A stretch of 64,000 bases of DNA from Sphingomonas psychrotolerans (lineage in GTDB: Bacteria > Pseudomonadota > Alphaproteobacteria > Sphingomonadales > Sphingomonadaceae): assembly GCF_002796605.1 (NCBI RefSeq), contig NZ_CP024924.1, forward strand, positions 1 through 64,000, written 5' to 3'. The translations under genes were made by a program, and so were the position numbers. The notes under the pieces are model-generated. The model was not told the origin of the DNA and ran no database searches. It saw only the letters and a program-made list of their open reading frames with translations. Shown piece by piece: positions 26,293-35,643 of this stretch. Position 1 is the first letter of the stretch. Each line of letters starts with the position of its first letter.

Positions 26293-26948
26293 CAGCTTGC
26301 CTTTCCCGGACGCAGCACCTGCTCGGTCACCCGCATGACCCGGCCGGTCTGGCGAACCACCGCCGGCGTATGTTCGATGCCGAACCGGGAGGTCAGTTTG
26401 CCCTCCTGATCGAAGTAGAAGCGTCGCTTCCGGTTCGTCATCTCCTCAAGCGGCGACCCGCTGACGAAGATGATCTTGGCGTTGAGGTCAGTGAAACGAC
26501 TGGTCGCCCAGGCCATCTGGCCGGCATCGTCGCCGTCAATAAATACGAGCGCCTGCTTAACCGCAACGAAGTCGAGCGGGTTGATGGTCTGCCCCGCAGA
26601 CGCAATCAGATTGCCTTTATGGTCGTTAATATCGCGCTCGAGCCGGACAGCGGGATCATAGTCCCACTCTCGCGCGGCGATTGCAGGCGTGATGCCGGCC
26701 ACGGGCGTCGGACGGCGAACCTTCGCCTCCACACGCTTGGCGAACATCTCGTTGGTGCGCGCGAGTTCACCGCTCGCTTCGGCGCGCTTGAGCCGAGCCT
26801 CGATCGTGGAAAGCAGGTCAGGCTCGATGACCGGGAACGCCTGACCCGTCTGGCCATAGTCGCGGGCTTCCGTCCGCATCGGACCGGCGACGAAAACGGC
26901 GACTCCCAGAAGCAGGCCGCCCGCGGTCCCGGCGAGGATCCGCTTCAT
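26292..26948 (-). CDS. traW: F-type pilus assembly protein TraW
   Basis: The gene encodes 218 residues (F TraW has 210), starting at 26948 where a signal peptide begins. Segments typical of TraW are YGQTGQAFPVIEPDLLSTI near residue 32, EREWDYDP-like RLERDINDHKGN, and in the C-terminal half NPLDFVAVKQALVFIDGDD and AKIIFVSGSPLEEM, ending with RFGIEHTPAVV. It is a periplasmic protein that works with TrbC and TraU in pilus extension. Its start overlaps the S26 peptidase gene by 4 bases. Confidence 0.92.
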   Translation of the reverse strand: MKRILAGTAGGLLLGVAVFVAGPMRTEARDYGQTGQAFPVIEPDLLSTIEARLKRAEASGELARTNEMFAKRVEAKVRRPTPVAGITPAIAAREWDYDPAVRLERDINDHKGNLIASAGQTINPLDFVAVKQALVFIDGDDAGQMAWATSRFTDLNAKIIFVSGSPLEEMTNRKRRFYFDQEGKLTSRFGIEHTPAVVRQTGRVMRVTEQVLRPGKAS

Positions 26949-27481
26949 AACACCGGCTCCCCGACGCCGATAAGCTGGCGACCGCAGACAAATCCGATCT
27001 CGGCATAGCGGCTGTCGAAACTGTCCGGGTGCGGAGACCCGGCATAATAGCAACCGGCAGGGATAGCTCCGACCGCCCCCGGCGTCAGTGGCTCGCCCGT
27101 TCTGGTCCGTGGCTTTAGCCGGCCGACTGGCGCACCGTTGATCCTAACGGCCGAGCCGTCATGCGCCACCCGGTCGCCGGGCATGCCGTAGACGATTTTG
27201 CCGAACATCTGGGGTTTTGCCCCGAAGTGGCGGCGCAGCAGCGCGCTGCGCGGTGGATCGAAGAAGACATAGTCACCGCGAGCGGGAAGCTGATGACGAC
27301 GGATCAGGAACGCCCAATTGGGAAGCGAATCTGATGCGTTGATCAGCAACACATGGCTGTCGCGCCAGCTTGCAATCGCCCCGAACCCGACGGACCCGAT
27401 AATAGTGACCCCAAGAAGGAGCCACAGCCGCTTGCGCGGACGCCAGCGCTCAAGGCCTTGCTCACTGACGACCGTTGCCAT
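26945..27481 (-). CDS. S26-family conjugal transfer signal peptidase (TraF/LepB type)
   Basis: The gene encodes 178 residues starting at 27481. One membrane anchor lies near residues 18-38. The nucleophile Ser is in NASDSLPNWAFLI and the general-base region in MFGKIVYGMPGDRV, the order found in TraF-type S26 peptidases. VPAGCYYAGSPHPDSFDSRY-like sequence follows. Such enzymes mature the pilin or other secreted conjugation proteins; the TraA propilin encoded 9 kb upstream is the likely substrate. It overlaps trbI and traW, so it belongs to the operon. Confidence 0.88.
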   Translation of the reverse strand: MATVVSEQGLERWRPRKRLWLLLGVTIIGSVGFGAIASWRDSHVLLINASDSLPNWAFLIRRHQLPARGDYVFFDPPRSALLRRHFGAKPQMFGKIVYGMPGDRVAHDGSAVRINGAPVGRLKPRTRTGEPLTPGAVGAIPAGCYYAGSPHPDSFDSRYAEIGFVCGRQLIGVGEPVL

Positions 27482-28139
27482 CGGGTCCTCCAAAGGTTGC
27501 GACCGACGCGCCAGGCCCCATCGGAGCAGTCCGCTGCGACGGCACGCCAGCTGGCCCCTCCGGCTGCAGCGGGAGGGCGGAGGCGGCCCCCATGGGGTCG
27601 ATCGGCCCCTGCGGTGAGGAAGGCTGCGGCTGGCGAGCGGCAATCGCGGCCTGCGCGCTCGACAGCTCCTGCAGGCGCTGGAGTTCCTCGACGGACGCGC
27701 GCTTGGGGACGGGCACGCCCGCCGCGAACACTGCCGTTTTCAGGCTGTCGGTGATGTCCGGCACGTTCTTGGTCAGGACCGCTTCGCCGACCAGCACGAC
27801 CTGACCGGAGGCGCTGCGCCTTTGGAGCTCCTTGTCGAGCGACGCCATGAACGCCCGCATCTCGGCCTGCACACGCTCAGGGGGCGAGCCCGAGAAGCGC
27901 TGCGCCTCGACATAGTCGCCGACCAACGCAGACAGGCGAGCCGAAACGATATGTTCTTCCCTGGGAACTGTCAGGGCCCGCGTGACCCACATCGCCCAGA
28001 TGGTCAGAGCCAGGACCAACACTCCGATCAGAATCTGCTGCCGGCTAAATCCACCGAACCCTGCTTTGCGCACGGCGGTCATGTCGCGTGGCATGGGCGC
28101 CGGAACCGGCGGAAGATCGAGTTCGGGCTGTTCAGCCAT
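27462..28139 (-). CDS. trbI: F-type conjugation protein TrbI
   Basis: The gene encodes 225 residues, longer than F TrbI (128). A cytoplasmic Pro-rich N-terminus is followed by a membrane segment (about 36-54, ILIGVLVLALTIWAMWVTRAL). The TrbI_Ftype domain includes AMRAFMASLDKELQ-like and VVLVGEAVLTKNVPDITD. The last 60 residues are a Pro/Gln/Gly-rich tail. F TrbI influences pilus length and retraction. It overlaps the previous gene by 8 bases and the S26 peptidase gene by 20. Confidence 0.85.
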   Translation of the reverse strand: MAEQPELDLPPVPAPMPRDMTAVRKAGFGGFSRQQILIGVLVLALTIWAMWVTRALTVPREEHIVSARLSALVGDYVEAQRFSGSPPERVQAEMRAFMASLDKELQRRSASGQVVLVGEAVLTKNVPDITDSLKTAVFAAGVPVPKRASVEELQRLQELSSAQAAIAARQPQPSSPQGPIDPMGAASALPLQPEGPAGVPSQRTAPMGPGASVATFGGPDGNGRQ

Positions 28140-28491
28140 GATGACGCTCTCCTTCGGATTTGCGCTCGGGGAGGATCCTGTCGCGGCGGAAAGTGATGAT
28201 CGCAGCGGACAGGATCATGTGGGCGATGGCGAACATGTTGAGGAATGCGCCGGTGCGCGCCGCGTCCGCCACGACGTAGCGACTGGTCAGATTGTTGAGT
28301 TGATGGATGAAGCCGTCGAACGAAAAGCCGCCAAGGGCGAGGAAGAAGAGGAAGAACAACCCCCAGGTCATCAGGAGTGTCGAGCCGACGAAGCCCAGAC
28401 CGTGCAGCGTAAAATTGGCGATTGAACGCCATTCCGATCGCCTCGCCCCGCCCGTACCGACCCTTCCCGGCTTGCTGATGTTGGTTGCCAT
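28132..28491 (-). CDS. small membrane protein between traC and trbI
   Basis: The gene encodes 119 residues from the ATG at 28491. Two long hydrophobic segments are present: about residues 28-55 (LGFVGSTLLMTWGLFFLFF) and 82-102 (AFLNMFAIAHMILSAA), with a basic C-terminal tail (RRDRILPERKSEGE). It starts 4 bases after traC and overlaps trbI. The position suggests an inner-membrane accessory of the channel. I do not recognise the family. Confidence 0.65.
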   Translation of the reverse strand: MATNISKPGRVGTGGARRSEWRSIANFTLHGLGFVGSTLLMTWGLFFLFFLALGGFSFDGFIHQLNNLTSRYVVADAARTGAFLNMFAIAHMILSAAIITFRRDRILPERKSEGERHHG

Positions 28492-28495
28492 TTTG

Positions 28496-31087
28496 CTACT
28501 CCGCAGCGATCGCGATCTCGTCCACCGGGGCGAGATTGCTGACCCATTTTTCCGGATTGTTGGGGAAGGCGATCCGCTCGATCGCTTCATCCATGCTCAT
28601 GCCTTCGGCGATCAGCGCGTCGATTGCCGCGAAGGTCTTTGGGCTGGAGGAGAACAAAGCTGCCGAGTAGGGATCGAGCACCAGGCGCCCGACAGCGAGC
28701 GTGTCCGGGCCTTTGATCATGATGTCCGAATATTCGAAGCCGTTGCGCTTGAGCGAGCGCAGGAGGGCGTCGGTATAATCGTCCATCTCGAAACGGTCGT
28801 GTTTCTTGAAGTCCGCGATCGTCTCCGGCTTCTGCTGCAGGATCACGAACCAGTCGGAGTTTTCCAGCGCCGCGATCGAGCCGGCCGACTTGTAATAGTC
28901 GTTGAGCGACTGGGTTGCGGTCACTAGCGACGCCCCGTATTTCCGGCAGGTGCGCGCATAGGTCTCGATGAAGTCGGCCATCGCGCCGCCGCGCAACATC
29001 TGCCACGCCTCATCGAGCAGCAGCGCCTTGGGGATCGAGCGATCGAGTTTGCGCATCATCTGCTGCGACATGAACATAATCGCGGTGAGAACGACGCCGC
29101 GCAGCTCTTCGCGCGCCGAGAGGTCGGACAGCTCGAATACGGTGAGCTGGGCCTTCAGCTCAAACGACACCTCGCCCTGGAAAAAGCGGCCGTAAGTGCC
29201 GGCGGACGAGAATGGCCGCATCGCGATCCCCAGGTTGGAGGCGATCCCATTGCCGGTGGCGTCGAGCGCCTCGATAACAAGGTCGATCGAGCCGCGGCTG
29301 CCATGCTGGGCCCACACCTGGTTGACCGCGCCGTCGATCAAGCCGCGCTCGGTGTCGTCGAGCACATTGATATGCCGTGCCATCTGGTTGATGATCGCCT
29401 TCAGCATGGCCATGCAGTCGAGGAGATAATCCTCGTCTTCGGCAGCTTGGGCCTGGTCGATCATCGAAAAGGGGTTGAGACAGAAGCCCGAGCTCATCGT
29501 GAACTCGACAAAAGCGCCCCCCTGAAGTTTGGCCGAATGTTCGAAGGAGCGGCCATCGTCGATCACCACGACCTTCGCGCCCGCGCCGCAGAGCGAGCCG
29601 CACAATTCCTGGAGCGCCACCGACTTGCCCGAACCGGATTTGCCGAACACCGCGACATTGTGATTGCCCGCGGCGTTTTCGAAAGGGCTCCAGAAGAAGG
29701 GCTGGCCCCGCCGCCCGATCAGGAGAAGGTGCGGCACTGATCCGCCAAGATACTCGCCCTGCAACGGCGCCAGGTTCGCCGCCGTCGTGGTGAGCAGCGT
29801 ACGCATCCGCTTCATGCGCTCGAGATCCTTCGAGAGGCCATTGGCCATCGTCATCGGCATCGCGCACAGCAGACCCATGACCTGCAGGTAACGATCGTCG
29901 AGCAGGTCCCAGCCCGCGGCCCGGTAGACCGATTTGAGCACGCGTTCGTTGCTGTCGCCCTTGCCCTTGGGCGAGAAGGCGGTGGCGCTGAAGAATACGC
30001 GGACGAGCTTTCGGCCCTGCCGGATCTCCTCATTGACGTAGCGCCATTCCTGGGACTGATCCCGCAGCTGCGGCAGAAACTTGGATGACTTGGAATCCGC
30101 GAGGCTCGTCGTCCGCATGAATTTGTAGCTGGCCTTGTTGGTCGAGGCCTGGGCGTCGGGGAAATCGATGCAGAGGTTGGTCGCCACCGGACACGGCATG
30201 CGCAGCTTGTCGGTGAACATGTCGCCGATCAGGCGCGCCATGTCCCAGGGCGCCCAGCGCGTCGGCAGGTTGCGCACCGAGAACGACCGGACGTCGAACA
30301 CGTCGGGGTAAATCTCGCCAATCTCCGGCGCGCCTTTGACCGTCTTGCCGGTCGGCCGGAAACGCTCGGTGCGCAGCAGCATCCGGTCGGGCTCGACCTG
30401 GAGCTCGATGTCGCGGCGAATGGCCTGGTCGGCGATCGGGTCGAGTGGGTTATAACTGACGGCGTCATCACCCGCCGCCGTCGTTGGTGAGGTGATGTCG
30501 TCGATCCAGCCGATCAGCGCGACCGGGTCCATCTTGCGGGCAGCGACGTTGATCGACGCCAGCGAGGAAATCAGCGACTCCATCACCGAGACGATCTGCT
30601 CGATCGACACGCTCGAGGATTCCGGGGTCGAATAGGAGATGCCGACGCGGTGATTGCGCAGACAGAATGGCGCGTCGGCCGAAAGCGACTCCCACACACC
30701 GTCCGTTAGAAAATCGACGCGGTGCTTCGCCATGCGTTCGTAGACGCCGCGTGCCGAGTAGCGGGGCAGATACCATTTCGACAGACGCTCACCGATGCGC
30801 GGCGACATCCACTGGTGGAACTGGAGGCAGCCGGGTGCTGGTATCCCTTCCGAGAGGAACTGCGCTAAGATTTCACCCGTGCGCTCATCCGCCCCGACCA
30901 GCGGCGCCGCTTCGATGACGAAGCCGCGCGACGCGCTGTTATAGAAGATGCCGGTCTTCGGGTCGTAGCTGCGGTAGGGAAGCCAGTGGGCAAGCATCGG
31001 GACCGCCAGGTCCGGCCGCTGCGTGTCCGGCCTCTTACTGTCGCCGAACACGCCAGCTAGCAGATCGTCGAAAAATGCCTTCGCCAT
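28496..31087 (-). CDS. traC: conjugation ATPase TraC (VirB4 type)
   Basis: The gene encodes 863 residues (F TraC has 875), with the start at 31087 (MAKAFFDDLLAG). The N-terminal TraC_F domain contains AHWLPYRSYDPKTGIFYN. The ATPase domain has Walker A in VFGKSGSGKSVALQ (near residue 480) and Walker B in PKALLLDEAWQML, followed by YGASLVTATQSLNDYY. TraC is the cytoplasmic AAA+-like motor that drives pilus assembly at the inner membrane. It begins 1 base after traV ends. Confidence 0.95.
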   Translation of the reverse strand: MAKAFFDDLLAGVFGDSKRPDTQRPDLAVPMLAHWLPYRSYDPKTGIFYNSASRGFVIEAAPLVGADERTGEILAQFLSEGIPAPGCLQFHQWMSPRIGERLSKWYLPRYSARGVYERMAKHRVDFLTDGVWESLSADAPFCLRNHRVGISYSTPESSSVSIEQIVSVMESLISSLASINVAARKMDPVALIGWIDDITSPTTAAGDDAVSYNPLDPIADQAIRRDIELQVEPDRMLLRTERFRPTGKTVKGAPEIGEIYPDVFDVRSFSVRNLPTRWAPWDMARLIGDMFTDKLRMPCPVATNLCIDFPDAQASTNKASYKFMRTTSLADSKSSKFLPQLRDQSQEWRYVNEEIRQGRKLVRVFFSATAFSPKGKGDSNERVLKSVYRAAGWDLLDDRYLQVMGLLCAMPMTMANGLSKDLERMKRMRTLLTTTAANLAPLQGEYLGGSVPHLLLIGRRGQPFFWSPFENAAGNHNVAVFGKSGSGKSVALQELCGSLCGAGAKVVVIDDGRSFEHSAKLQGGAFVEFTMSSGFCLNPFSMIDQAQAAEDEDYLLDCMAMLKAIINQMARHINVLDDTERGLIDGAVNQVWAQHGSRGSIDLVIEALDATGNGIASNLGIAMRPFSSAGTYGRFFQGEVSFELKAQLTVFELSDLSAREELRGVVLTAIMFMSQQMMRKLDRSIPKALLLDEAWQMLRGGAMADFIETYARTCRKYGASLVTATQSLNDYYKSAGSIAALENSDWFVILQQKPETIADFKKHDRFEMDDYTDALLRSLKRNGFEYSDIMIKGPDTLAVGRLVLDPYSAALFSSSPKTFAAIDALIAEGMSMDEAIERIAFPNNPEKWVSNLAPVDEIAIAAE

Positions 31088-31088
31088 G

Positions 31089-32078
31089 TCAGTTGTCCTC
31101 CGGCACGGCGGCAGGGAAACCGGCCGCTCGTACGGTCGGTTCGACGGCGGACTTCGCATCGGGGAGCGCGGCCGTCGCGGCGGCAGCGCGCCCGCCCTCC
31201 TCCGCCCGGGTCGCGCCTGCCCGATATGCGGGACTCGCTTTCACACTGGCCGCAGCCTCCTGCCCGGCCGTGATCTTGGGCTGAGGTGTGGCGACAACGG
31301 TGGCGGCGTTTGGACGCGGACCGGGGTCCTTGCCACTCGCGGCGGAAGGCGTGGCCGGTGCACCCTCGACGCTGCGCGCCGTCGTTCTCGACTGGACCGC
31401 GGGCGCCTGCGGTGCGGGCGTGCGACCCGTCTTGGGGGCTAGACGGGCCGCAACCTCGGATTTGATCGCTCCCACCGGATCAGCCGCGCGCGCGCGGGCA
31501 GCTGCGATCGCGGCGGGATCTGGCAGGTCAGGATCGATAGCCGCCACATCGGCAATTGCCGGATCGGCACGATCGACGACTTCGGCAAGTGATTCCGGGG
31601 CGGGCACTATCGCCCTGGCATTACGATCGGGGATGACGCTTGCAGACATCAGTGCCTGCTGTTGCCACTCGCCGGTCTGGACGACGGCGTGGATGGCGCT
31701 TGCCTCGTGCAGCCGGCCCTGCCCATCGATATAGGGCTGGAACACGATCCGGAGCACGCGCTCCTGGGTGCGCCGCGGGTCCGGCTGACCGATCGGCAGG
31801 CGCTGACCCGCAGCGGCCGTGCGCGCCGCCTGCGACCTCGGCCTCGATTCCATGTAGGGGCCGGCCGGCGACATATCGCCTGCACCACTTTCTCCCGCGA
31901 TCATGGCCAGCGCACGATCGTCGATCGACGACGAGGGCGCGCAGATGCCGTCTGGCGCGACGCAGGAGAAACTGCCCTTCACATTGCTGCCGAAGGTGGC
32001 GCAGCCGTTTAGCACTGCCATCGCCGCAGTGCCCATGATCGCCCGGGCTGTCGCCGATCGCATAAACCGGCCGCTCAC
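31089..32078 (-). CDS. traV: type IV conjugative transfer lipoprotein TraV
   Basis: The gene encodes 329 residues, about twice F TraV (171). A lipoprotein signal ends in AVLNGC with the lipidated Cys at 26. After it, SFSCVAPDGICAP has the two cysteines typical of TraV. RVLRIVFQPYIDGQGRLHEAS follows. The C-terminal half is a low-complexity Ala/Pro-rich stretch (residues about 170-310) that may span the periplasm. TraV is the outer-membrane core lipoprotein that joins TraK and TraB (VirB7-like). It overlaps the DsbC-like gene by 4 bases. Confidence 0.88.
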   Translation of the reverse strand: MSGRFMRSATARAIMGTAAMAVLNGCATFGSNVKGSFSCVAPDGICAPSSSIDDRALAMIAGESGAGDMSPAGPYMESRPRSQAARTAAAGQRLPIGQPDPRRTQERVLRIVFQPYIDGQGRLHEASAIHAVVQTGEWQQQALMSASVIPDRNARAIVPAPESLAEVVDRADPAIADVAAIDPDLPDPAAIAAARARAADPVGAIKSEVAARLAPKTGRTPAPQAPAVQSRTTARSVEGAPATPSAASGKDPGPRPNAATVVATPQPKITAGQEAAASVKASPAYRAGATRAEEGGRAAAATAALPDAKSAVEPTVRAAGFPAAVPEDN

Positions 32079-32959
32079 GACTTGGCTCCCTTGAGCCAGG
32101 CTTCCAGGAACTCCTTGGGCCGATAACCCTCGAGCATCGCGCCGTCGCTTCGTACGATGACGGGCGTTCCGCTTAGGCCATGCTTCTGTGCGAACTTCTC
32201 ATTCGCATCGAGCCCCTTGGTGTCGCACGAACCCGGCGCCTTGAACGGCTCGCCTGCATAGGCGGCGTGCAACGCCTGCTCCTGGTTTTTCGAGCAATAG
32301 ACCCTGTCAGCGATGTCCCGGCTGCCGAGAACCGAAATCGGACGTTCGACGACCCGCACGTCCATGCTGCGAAGGACGTTAGTGAGGGCGCGGCAATAGC
32401 CGCAGCGGAAGTCTGTAAATACAGTGACGGTCTGCTTGGCCGCGCGATTGCCCCAGACGATCGCGCCATCCGAGGGCAGGCTTGCCAGGTTGAGCGCCAC
32501 TGGGCGCACCGGCAAAGTGGTTCTGCCGACGCCACCCTTCGCTGCCGACACCTCTGGCGCAGCCTCATCCGGCGCCTCGGCCGCGGCGGCGTTGGCCTTG
32601 GCGGCACCGCCCACCAGCATGTCGGGGTTGATCTCGAGGAGCCGCGCTGCGGTGAGGTCCTGGCGCGTCTCCATGTCGTAAACGCGGCCGATGATGAGAT
32701 AGCGCGCGCCGTGATTGACGTAGAACAGGTTCTCCCCGGCGGTGACCTCGCACAAGCCATCGACCTTCTTGCAGTCTACCTTGGTGAGTTGCGTCTTCGG
32801 CAGGCGGGTCTTCAGCAACCCGGTTACCTGGGTCTCATCGGTCTGTGCGACATCGGCGGCCAGAGCGATGCTGGCGATGCCGACCGCGCCAATGGCAATA
32901 GCCGCCGGAGCGGAACGCGCGAGGGCACCGAGCCCCCGCAATTTCTCAATTGCGGACAT
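32075..32959 (-). CDS. DsbC-like disulphide isomerase of the transfer operon
   Basis: The gene encodes 294 residues. A signal/anchor covers about 15-35. An N-terminal dimerisation domain resembles DsbC (VTAGENLFYVNHGARYLIIG, then VYDMETRQDLTAARL). A thioredoxin domain follows with VTVFTDFRCGYCRALTNVL (CGYC active site) and the cis-Pro loop GLSGTPVIVRSDG. DsbC rearranges wrong disulphides in the periplasm. The Cys-rich TraN, TraU and TraH are the obvious clients, and F uses TrbB for this. It overlaps traB by 14 bases. Confidence 0.9.
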   Translation of the reverse strand: MSAIEKLRGLGALARSAPAAIAIGAVGIASIALAADVAQTDETQVTGLLKTRLPKTQLTKVDCKKVDGLCEVTAGENLFYVNHGARYLIIGRVYDMETRQDLTAARLLEINPDMLVGGAAKANAAAAEAPDEAAPEVSAAKGGVGRTTLPVRPVALNLASLPSDGAIVWGNRAAKQTVTVFTDFRCGYCRALTNVLRSMDVRVVERPISVLGSRDIADRVYCSKNQEQALHAAYAGEPFKAPGSCDTKGLDANEKFAQKHGLSGTPVIVRSDGAMLEGYRPKEFLEAWLKGAKS

Positions 32960-34271
32960 ACACACCCTCCAGGAAGACGATTTCAACGTCGATGCCGGTC
33001 GGCATTTCGATCACAGGCTGATATTGCTCGGCGCGCTCGATCAGATATTTCGAGACGTCCTTGCCGGACTCGGCGGCGCCTCCACCGAGTGCGCGCAAGC
33101 CGACACTGCCGAAATTGGGGGTCCGGTTGAGGCCCCCTTCCCCATTGTCTGTGATGGTGGCGAGCGGCTGATTAAAAGCGGTGTTGAGTGCGTTACCGCC
33201 GCCACTGACCAGGCCAGCCAGGAACGCCTGCATCGCGAGCGATCCTTCGCGGCTCACCACGCGGCCACGTACACCGGTCTTTCCGCCGAAGGCGATGAAG
33301 CCCTTGACCTCCGATACAGCGTAGCGGCCGCCCGGCTGCGGACAGGTCATCTTCTGGAGCTTGACGTAGACCTTCTCGCTGGAGAGATCCCCGCGCGCCG
33401 CGCCGTTGATCAGGCAGCCTTCGATCTTGGTCGTGAGCAGTCGGCCATTCTGGTAAACCGATCGGGCCGGCCCGGTGACGCGAAGCACCACCGGCAGCGG
33501 ATCGGTCTGGCTGTTAACCCCGGCGCTCGCGTCGACGCCGACGATGACCTTGGCGCTCGCGAAACTGTTCGGCGGCAGATAATTGATGCTGTCGCTATAG
33601 GTGGTGGTTCCTTTGGCAACCCGGGTCGCGGTCCCACTGTCAGCGGTCTGGAAGCTGACCATCTTGACCTCCGCACCGGTGCTGATCGGAAGCGCTCGCG
33701 CGCCCGGCGCCGCGTCGGGCCGCTGGTAAGACTGGGTGCCCCCAGGCCCGTACATCGCGGCCGGACCCGGCGGTGGGGGCGGCGCTGCTCGGCTGGTCGC
33801 CACCTCGCGGCGGAGCTGATCGTTTTCCTGCTGGTACGCCGACAGCACCCGCGCGCCATCGGCCTGCATTGCCTGGTTCTGGCCCTTGAGAAGTTCGATC
33901 TGCTGAGCGAGCTGGTCCACGCGCTGCTGCTGCCCGTTGACAGATTTCAGCTGGTTTTCGACCGACTGCATCTGGTTTTCGGAGAGCGCCATCCACTCCT
34001 GTTGATTGAGGTTCTTGTTGACCATGTCCTTGGTCGACACTTCGACCTTGGCAGCCTCATCCCCCGTCGGCCCGGACTCGCTGCCATCATCTCCGAAGAT
34101 CCAGAATGACGAAGCGACTAGTCCGACCCCGGCGACGCCGGCGAGCAGCAGCCGCTGCTTTTTGCGCACGCTTTCGTTCGCGGTGAGATCGCTCGAGACC
34201 GGGGAGACCCCGTCCTCGCCCGCGCCGTCCAACGGCGGGCGCTTGCGCTTGAGAAAATCGGCCAAGGCCAT
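32946..34271 (-). CDS. traB: conjugal transfer protein TraB (VirB10 type)
   Basis: The gene encodes 441 residues (F TraB has 475), starting at 34271. There is a short cytoplasmic tail, a membrane anchor (about 41-58, LLLAGVAGVGLVASSFWIF), then a coiled coil (about 85-150, rich in Gln, Asn and Leu), a Pro-rich linker (APPPPPGPAAMYGPGG), and the beta-barrel TrbI/VirB10 domain with GCLINGAARGDLSSEKVYV and FIAFGGKTGVRGRVVSREG. TraB spans the envelope and links the inner-membrane ATPase to the TraV-TraK outer ring. It ends inside the DsbC-like start region and begins 1 base after traK. Confidence 0.92.
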   Translation of the reverse strand: MALADFLKRKRPPLDGAGEDGVSPVSSDLTANESVRKKQRLLLAGVAGVGLVASSFWIFGDDGSESGPTGDEAAKVEVSTKDMVNKNLNQQEWMALSENQMQSVENQLKSVNGQQQRVDQLAQQIELLKGQNQAMQADGARVLSAYQQENDQLRREVATSRAAPPPPPGPAAMYGPGGTQSYQRPDAAPGARALPISTGAEVKMVSFQTADSGTATRVAKGTTTYSDSINYLPPNSFASAKVIVGVDASAGVNSQTDPLPVVLRVTGPARSVYQNGRLLTTKIEGCLINGAARGDLSSEKVYVKLQKMTCPQPGGRYAVSEVKGFIAFGGKTGVRGRVVSREGSLAMQAFLAGLVSGGGNALNTAFNQPLATITDNGEGGLNRTPNFGSVGLRALGGGAAESGKDVSKYLIERAEQYQPVIEMPTGIDVEIVFLEGVYVRN

Positions 34272-34272
34272 G

Positions 34273-35079
34273 TCATTGCCTCCCGTTTTGCAGGACGAGA
34301 TAGGCCGTGGTGACCTTCCCTGGGTCGAGCTTGGGCTCGGCGATGGAGACGGCGAGTGCACTGCTTGGCGCCACCGTGCTCTCGGTCAAGGTGATCGGTG
34401 CCGCGCTCTTATTCTCGATGCGCAGCACGCGGCCGATGAGCTCGGTGCCGCGATATTCCGCGATCATCTGGACCTTGAGGTTGCCGACATAAACCGGGCG
34501 GAGCGCACGCTGGCGCATCTCGTACCCATCGACAACGTGGTTCGAGTACATCGCCTGTACGAGCTCGACGGCACCGTCCTGCGGGCTCGCCTCCGCCACC
34601 TGCGGCGCTGCCTCGCCCGCTTTGTCCTTGGCAATCGCCGGGTTCGAGATGAACACCTGGACTGCCTGTTCGCCGGCGATGCGGCACACGAATTTGTAGA
34701 CGTAACCCCGCTTGCTGGTCGCGAAGAACGATAGCGCTTGGCGACCGAAACCCTCGGGCACCGACAAATAGATATCGCCGCGCACGGGCTCGTTGACGAC
34801 GGAGAAATCATCCTGCGAATTGCCCGTCGAGATCTTCGAGACGGAAGCGAACTCGTCTTCGACCAGGCTGATCCGCGTCAGGTCCTTGGCGGAGGCGGCG
34901 CAATCGACTTGGCTACCATCGGACGCCATGACGGTCTGATCCGCCCAAGCAGGCTCAGCGATCAGCAGCAAGGCGAAAGCCACCAGCGAGGCGCCGATCG
35001 CCCGGCTCAAGATGCAATAATAGCGGCTGAGGAAGGCTGCGCCGGTTACGGCGCTACCGAAGGCAAAGACCGACATCAT
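34273..35079 (-). CDS. traK: type F conjugation secretin-like protein TraK
   Basis: The gene encodes 268 residues (F TraK has 242). The ATG at 35079 overlaps the traE stop; a second ATG follows directly. A hydrophobic signal ends near residue 46 (AEPAWADQ). The mature protein is beta-rich with DLTRISLVEDEFASV, YLSVPEGFGRQALSFFATS and KRGYVYKFVCRI, as in TraK. TraK (VirB9-like) forms the outer-membrane ring with TraV and TraB. Confidence 0.9.
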   Translation of the reverse strand: MMSVFAFGSAVTGAAFLSRYYCILSRAIGASLVAFALLLIAEPAWADQTVMASDGSQVDCAASAKDLTRISLVEDEFASVSKISTGNSQDDFSVVNEPVRGDIYLSVPEGFGRQALSFFATSKRGYVYKFVCRIAGEQAVQVFISNPAIAKDKAGEAAPQVAEASPQDGAVELVQAMYSNHVVDGYEMRQRALRPVYVGNLKVQMIAEYRGTELIGRVLRIENKSAAPITLTESTVAPSSALAVSIAEPKLDPGKVTTAYLVLQNGRQ

Positions 35080-35642
35080 TGATCCTTTTCCTTGCCGGTT
35101 GTCACCATTCCAAAGCCCACGAGCTTCAGGGACAGTCCGGAATATTGCCAATCGAAGCGGAAGGTCCGTCGCTCCTTGGACACGACCTTGTTGCCGACGA
35201 TCGTGTGGAGGTCGCCGGTGACCGTGGACCACAGATTCTTCGGGTCGATTTCCATCGTCTGGATCGTGAAAAACTGCGCGATCGATGAGCCGCGCTGCTC
35301 ATTCACTACCTTCATCAGGTCGGCGCGGATCTTCCCCTGCGCACTGGGCGCGGTGATATCGAGAACCGACTTCATCCAATATTCGAGATTGGCGGGGCTG
35401 CGATCGAGCGTAAGCACGGCGGTGTCGCGCGTGATGAGCTCCAGATATTCGCGCGACGCGCCGGCACTGCTTACCGTCAGCGCGGAGCCAAGCACTGGCT
35501 GCAGGATCACCTCCCGATCGCGGGTCGCGGTGATCAGAAGCAGGATTGCTGTGAAAGCGCCAAGCGCTGATGCGACCACCACCAGCAGGTTCCGCTGCCG
35601 CAGGACGCGCTGGCTCTGCGCGTGTGTGTGGGAGATCTCCAT
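35076..35642 (-). CDS. traE: conjugal transfer protein TraE (VirB5/VirB8-position inner-membrane protein)
   Basis: The gene encodes 188 residues, the same length as F TraE. One N-terminal membrane segment lies at about 20-40 (LLVVVASALGAFTAILLLI). The periplasmic part has YLELITRDTAVLTLDRSPANL, AQGKIRADLMKVVNEQRGSS and VGNKVVSKERRTFRF, all standard TraE segments. The protein is structurally VirB8-like and supports pilus assembly. It starts 1 base after traL and overlaps traK. Confidence 0.92.
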   Translation of the reverse strand: MEISHTHAQSQRVLRQRNLLVVVASALGAFTAILLLITATRDREVILQPVLGSALTVSSAGASREYLELITRDTAVLTLDRSPANLEYWMKSVLDITAPSAQGKIRADLMKVVNEQRGSSIAQFFTIQTMEIDPKNLWSTVTGDLHTIVGNKVVSKERRTFRFDWQYSGLSLKLVGFGMVTTGKEKDQ

Positions 35643-35643
35643 C